DNA of 64,000 nucleotides from Clostridia bacterium. Lineage in GTDB: Bacteria; Bacillota; Clostridia; Christensenellales; Borkfalkiaceae. The stretch is taken from contig CAAFMS010000011.1 in the NCBI GenBank assembly GCA_900764105.1, forward strand, positions 14,972-78,971, written 5' to 3'. The notes under the pieces are model-generated. The model was not told the origin of the DNA. It made no database searches and worked only from the letters and a program-made list of their open reading frames with translations. The translations under genes were made by a program, and so were the position numbers. The stretch's first letter is position 1, and every line of letters starts with the position of its first letter. Of the stretch, positions 61,238 through 64,000 are shown piece by piece.

Positions 61238-62302
61238 ATGAAAAAGACACTTATTTTAGCGGCGTTTGTGTCCGCGTTGATTGTTTCGGCGTTCGGCGGA
61301 ACGAAGGCAAGCGCGGCAACTGCGAAAGAGGACGATTATAACGCTTATATCGTCGCTACGGGCGCCGAATGTCTGACCGAATATTACACGCAGATAGGCG
61401 ACGGGAACGCAACGGTTACGTTCGATTTGCAGTGGAGAAGCGCGGACGGATATTTCGGAGTCGTGGCGGGAGATTCGAAGAAACTCGGCAAACTTTCAGA
61501 AATGACCGATTATATGCTTTTCGGCGATAAAGTTATTTCAAGAAAGACTTTAGACGTAAATACAGACGTGTTCGAGGCGGGATATACTTACCGCGTTAAG
61601 TTCGACGCGAAAAACGGCGCGTGGACGGTCGACAAAAAGGGTATTTGCGAAAGCGCGGACTCTTTTGCGAACGTTTTAACGGTCGCTAACTCTTTCACGT
61701 CGTCGGACACCGTCGGGCTTGCGTGCTATACAAAGAACGAAAAATCGGCGACGGCGGTTATAGACAATCTCCTTATAACTAATAACAGCGGAAAGTACGA
61801 ATACGTCAAAAATGCGTTTTCGAGGCGTAATACTATAAAAGACGGCAGAATGAAAATACTTGCCACAAACGCTTTAAGCGGAGAAAAATCCCTTCTTGGA
61901 AATGCGTATATTCAGAATAGTTGGTTGTGTAACGTTCGTTTCGTTGCCGAAAACGGCGAGATTTTAAGCAGTCAGAAAGTTTCGGGGTACGGAACGGCGA
62001 CCGCGCCGGTTGCGCCCGAAAAAGAGGGTTATACTTTTAAATGCTGGAGCGAAAGTTCGACGGGCATAATTACGGACAGCGTATTTTATCCGATTTACGA
62101 AGAAAAAGCAATCGAACCCGGCGAAAGTTCTTCCGAATCCGAAAGTATCGTCGAGTCGACGGATTCCGTGAATTCGGCTGCGTCGTCAGGCTCGGAAAAG
62201 CCTTCTTCGGGCGGTTGCGGCGGCAGCGTTGCCTCCGTTTCGGTTTTGTCGGTCGCGGCAGTTGCCGCTTCGATAGCAATAGGGAGGAAACGTCGTAAAT
62301 GA
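61238..62302 (+). CDS. Exported protein with C-terminal membrane anchor
   Basis: The 354-aa protein has a Sec signal peptide (cleavage near TKASA), a beta-sandwich domain (about 30-190) resembling LamG/concanavalin lectins, and an InlB-type repeat (EKEGYTFKCWSESSTGIITD). A Ser/Glu linker follows. The C-terminus is tripartite: SSGGCGGS, a hydrophobic helix, then GRKRRK. This arrangement recalls C-terminal sorting tags other than LPxTG. Its stop overlaps the next ATG (62299-62302), so it is co-translated with the metallo-hydrolase. Confidence 0.72.
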   Translation: MKKTLILAAFVSALIVSAFGGTKASAATAKEDDYNAYIVATGAECLTEYYTQIGDGNATVTFDLQWRSADGYFGVVAGDSKKLGKLSEMTDYMLFGDKVISRKTLDVNTDVFEAGYTYRVKFDAKNGAWTVDKKGICESADSFANVLTVANSFTSSDTVGLACYTKNEKSATAVIDNLLITNNSGKYEYVKNAFSRRNTIKDGRMKILATNALSGEKSLLGNAYIQNSWLCNVRFVAENGEILSSQKVSGYGTATAPVAPEKEGYTFKCWSESSTGIITDSVFYPIYEEKAIEPGESSSESESIVESTDSVNSAASSGSEKPSSGGCGGSVASVSVLSVAAVAASIAIGRKRRK

Positions 62303-63627
62303 AAATCTTAAATAAAATTCTGGTATTCGCGTTGGGAGTTTGTTTGTCTATGGGCGCGGTTTTTACGGGCGGAACGACGAAAGTTTCGGCTGAAGGAAGT
62401 TTAAAAAGCAACCTTACCGTAAGCGGCGGAACGTTGACGGAATCCGATAAGGGTTACAACGACGCGGAAGCGGTAAAATTGACTTTTAACGGAAAATCTT
62501 CGGTTTTACGCATAAAAAACGACGAAATAAACGCTTTGAAAACGTTTGATACGGTTACGGTGGAATTTCGCCTGAAATACGACGGGTCGGGGTATAATGA
62601 CACCCTCAAGGTTTATAAAGCGGAAGGAGATCTCGTCGACTATGGCTATCCTGCGAACGTCTGGAACAGGGTTCGGTTCAAAACGATGGTCTACACCGAA
62701 AACGGCGAGAATTTCGTTAAAATAAAGTTGGACTACGCTACAAACAAAACGGCGTATATATCCGACTTGAAAGTGACCGCAAGCGAAGCGGATAAACCCC
62801 TTCTCGGCGGCGTTCAACTCATCTCGCTCGAAAGCGTCACTCTCGCTATGGGCTACGTCGTGATTACGCCCGACAATAAAGTTATCGTAATCGACGGCGG
62901 CTACTATGCGGAAGATACGCAAATTATGCTTAAATTGCTCAGAACGTTTACGCATAAAGTCGATCATTGGTTTTTAACGCATTTTCATACCGACCATACC
63001 ACCGTTCCGGCGCAGTTGATCGAGAACGAGGATATCGTGATAGAGAATTTGTATTACGATTTCCCGACCTCTCAGACGGTAAAAAATCTGAGCGGCGACA
63101 GCGATTATCCGTTTTGCGATAAATTTGAAAACTTAGTCAAAAACAATCCTCAAAAGGTTAAAAACGTAGTAACGCCGCATTATAAAGACGAGTATAAGTT
63201 GGGCGAATACGTTACTATGAAAGTTCTGAACGACGCTTGGTATACCGAAAAGGACGACAACTACGGAAACAATTCCGGCATAATGTTTAAAATGGTAACG
63301 CCCGGCGAATCGGTGTTGTTTACGGGCGATATGGGAAATCGCGGCGACGTATATCTCAACGACGAATGGACTAAAAAGGAAATCGAAAGTTGCACGATCA
63401 TACAAATGGCCCACCACGGACAGCACGGAACGAGCGACGCCTTTTATAACTCGATAAAAGATATTAAGGTTTGCCTTTATCCTGCCGTAAACTGGATATA
63501 CAACAACGATAACGGTTCGGGGTTCAACACCGCGAATCTTGATTCGTTGCATACCCGCGATCTTATGCGCGAAAGAGGAGTTATGAACATTTATACGAGC
63601 GGAATGGGTCGAAAAATAATCCTTTAA
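62299..63627 (+). CDS. Exported metallo-beta-lactamase-fold hydrolase
   Basis: The 442-aa protein starts with a Sec signal peptide (residues 1 to about 31). A beta domain (about 32-165) follows, then a metallo-beta-lactamase fold with metal motif THFHTDHTT, the strand LFTGDMGNRGDVY and MAHHGQHGTSDAFY. The last resembles the ComEC-like and nuclease-like branch rather than antibiotic-hydrolysing enzymes. The substrate is unknown. It overlaps the upstream anchored protein by four bases, so the two may act together outside the cell. Confidence 0.78.
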   Translation: MKILNKILVFALGVCLSMGAVFTGGTTKVSAEGSLKSNLTVSGGTLTESDKGYNDAEAVKLTFNGKSSVLRIKNDEINALKTFDTVTVEFRLKYDGSGYNDTLKVYKAEGDLVDYGYPANVWNRVRFKTMVYTENGENFVKIKLDYATNKTAYISDLKVTASEADKPLLGGVQLISLESVTLAMGYVVITPDNKVIVIDGGYYAEDTQIMLKLLRTFTHKVDHWFLTHFHTDHTTVPAQLIENEDIVIENLYYDFPTSQTVKNLSGDSDYPFCDKFENLVKNNPQKVKNVVTPHYKDEYKLGEYVTMKVLNDAWYTEKDDNYGNNSGIMFKMVTPGESVLFTGDMGNRGDVYLNDEWTKKEIESCTIIQMAHHGQHGTSDAFYNSIKDIKVCLYPAVNWIYNNDNGSGFNTANLDSLHTRDLMRERGVMNIYTSGMGRKIIL

Positions 63628-63632
63628 TAATA

Positions 63633-63707
63633 AGCCGAACGAGATTTGAACCCCATCAAGCCTTAGAGCCGTCTTTTTTGCATATTTTTGCAAATTCTCG
63701 CTCGGCT
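63633..63707. repeat. Short inverted-repeat element, copy 2
   Basis: Twelve-base ends (63633-63644 and 63696-63707) are inverted repeats with one mismatch. The interior matches 59-103. The left arm followed by GATTTGAACCCC resembles a tRNA T-arm, but no cloverleaf can be folded. It starts five bases after the hydrolase stop. Confidence 0.5.
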
Positions 63708-63765
63708 ATGCACGGGGCTGTAGAAAAACAGCAAAAATAAAGGGGCTATAAAAAACACAAAAAAG

Positions 63766-63813
63766 AAAAAGGTCACGTTTATTATCTGAAAAAAGATAAA
63801 ATGTGACCTTTTT
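63766..63813 (+). terminator. Long hairpin terminator
   Basis: AAAAAGGTCAC (63766-63776) pairs with GTGACCTTTTT (63803-63813) and the stem extends inward with a few mismatches. T residues follow. Confidence 0.7.
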
Positions 63814-63928
63814 AATTATAATTCTCGCCTTCTCCTTCGGGGAAGGTGGCAAATCGAGAGGCTTTCCGCGAAGATTTGACGGAAGGGGACAATAAACTAC
63901 TGATTTTTAGGAATTCTCGTTTTTATCC

Positions 63929-63966
63929 CCTATCGTCTTGACTTCCATTTCATTCCGTCAAGCCAC
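63929..63966. repeat. 38-bp dispersed repeat, copy 2 (inverted)
   Basis: Reverse complement of 16268-16305. The remaining bases 63814-64000 are non-coding and include C/G-rich palindromes of the same type as those near 5.1 and 16.4 kb. Confidence 0.65.
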
Positions 63967-64000
63967 TTCACCTCGGCGGCGGACGCCCCCTCTCCGTCAG

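Noticed and set aside
63633..63707. Possible tRNA after the metallo-hydrolase gene
   Set aside because: The ends pair and one part looks like a T-arm, but no anticodon arm, D-arm or CCA can be drawn.
1..64000. CRISPR array or cas genes
   Set aside because: No regularly spaced direct repeats or cas-like proteins are seen anywhere in the window.

Overview
The window looks like a chromosomal contig from an uncultured anaerobic member of the Bacillota, class Clostridia. The signs are consensus TTGACA-N17-TATAAT promoters, strong Shine-Dalgarno sequences, a fused ispDF, an rpoB-rpoC pair with clostridial features, many short lipoproteins with CGG/CSS lipoboxes, and a Bacillus-type SOS box. Family placement (for example Christensenellales) is a guess. 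UGA acts as a stop codon.

Layout. 1-22.4 kb is ordinary backbone: tRNA-Gln, an HTH regulator, a large lipoprotein, the leftward group rqcP-ispDF-radA, then rpoB-rpoC, a radical SAM activase-like gene divergent from metK, a YugP-type zinc metallopeptidase, a sugar-kinase-like gene, an AraC regulator and tRNA-Arg. 22.6-29.0 kb is the left part of a mobilisable element. It holds a MobV relaxase with two oriT-like sites behind a divergent SOS-box promoter, and a rightward operon of an XRE regulator, an SPFH (YdjI-like) protein, a coiled-coil protein and a protein resembling ESCRT-III. 29.0-30.7 kb is a mosaic of broken genes. 30.8-49.6 kb is a carbohydrate-utilisation locus: AraC regulators, a GH78-like rhamnosidase, two ABC permeases, a solute-binding lipoprotein, large secreted proteins with shared modules, and a lipoprotein tyrosine phosphatase. 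49.66-58.2 kb is again mobile-element cargo. It holds a Vps4-like AAA ATPase with an MIT-like N-terminus, a zinc-ribbon trypsin-like protease, an ATPase/subtilase pair of the IetAS defence type, a TIR-domain protein, and a serine recombinase broken by a stop codon and a frameshift. 58.6-63.6 kb encodes three exported proteins.

The most interesting candidate system is the combination of an SPFH scaffold, an ESCRT-III-like polymer former and an MIT-AAA (Vps4-like) ATPase. The parts now lie 21 kb apart, on either side of a segment whose ends are truncated genes, so they may once have been adjacent. The genes are seen in the sequence. The ESCRT analogy rests on pattern resemblance and needs structure prediction.

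Other features: a 14-bp motif (TATAAGTCGATTAT) with six exact copies, one forming the loop of a terminator; four promoters placed so that the start codon is the predicted +1 (leaderless mRNAs); a shared -35 between metK and its divergent neighbour; and several short inverted-repeat elements. All statements come from reading the sequence. No database search was run.
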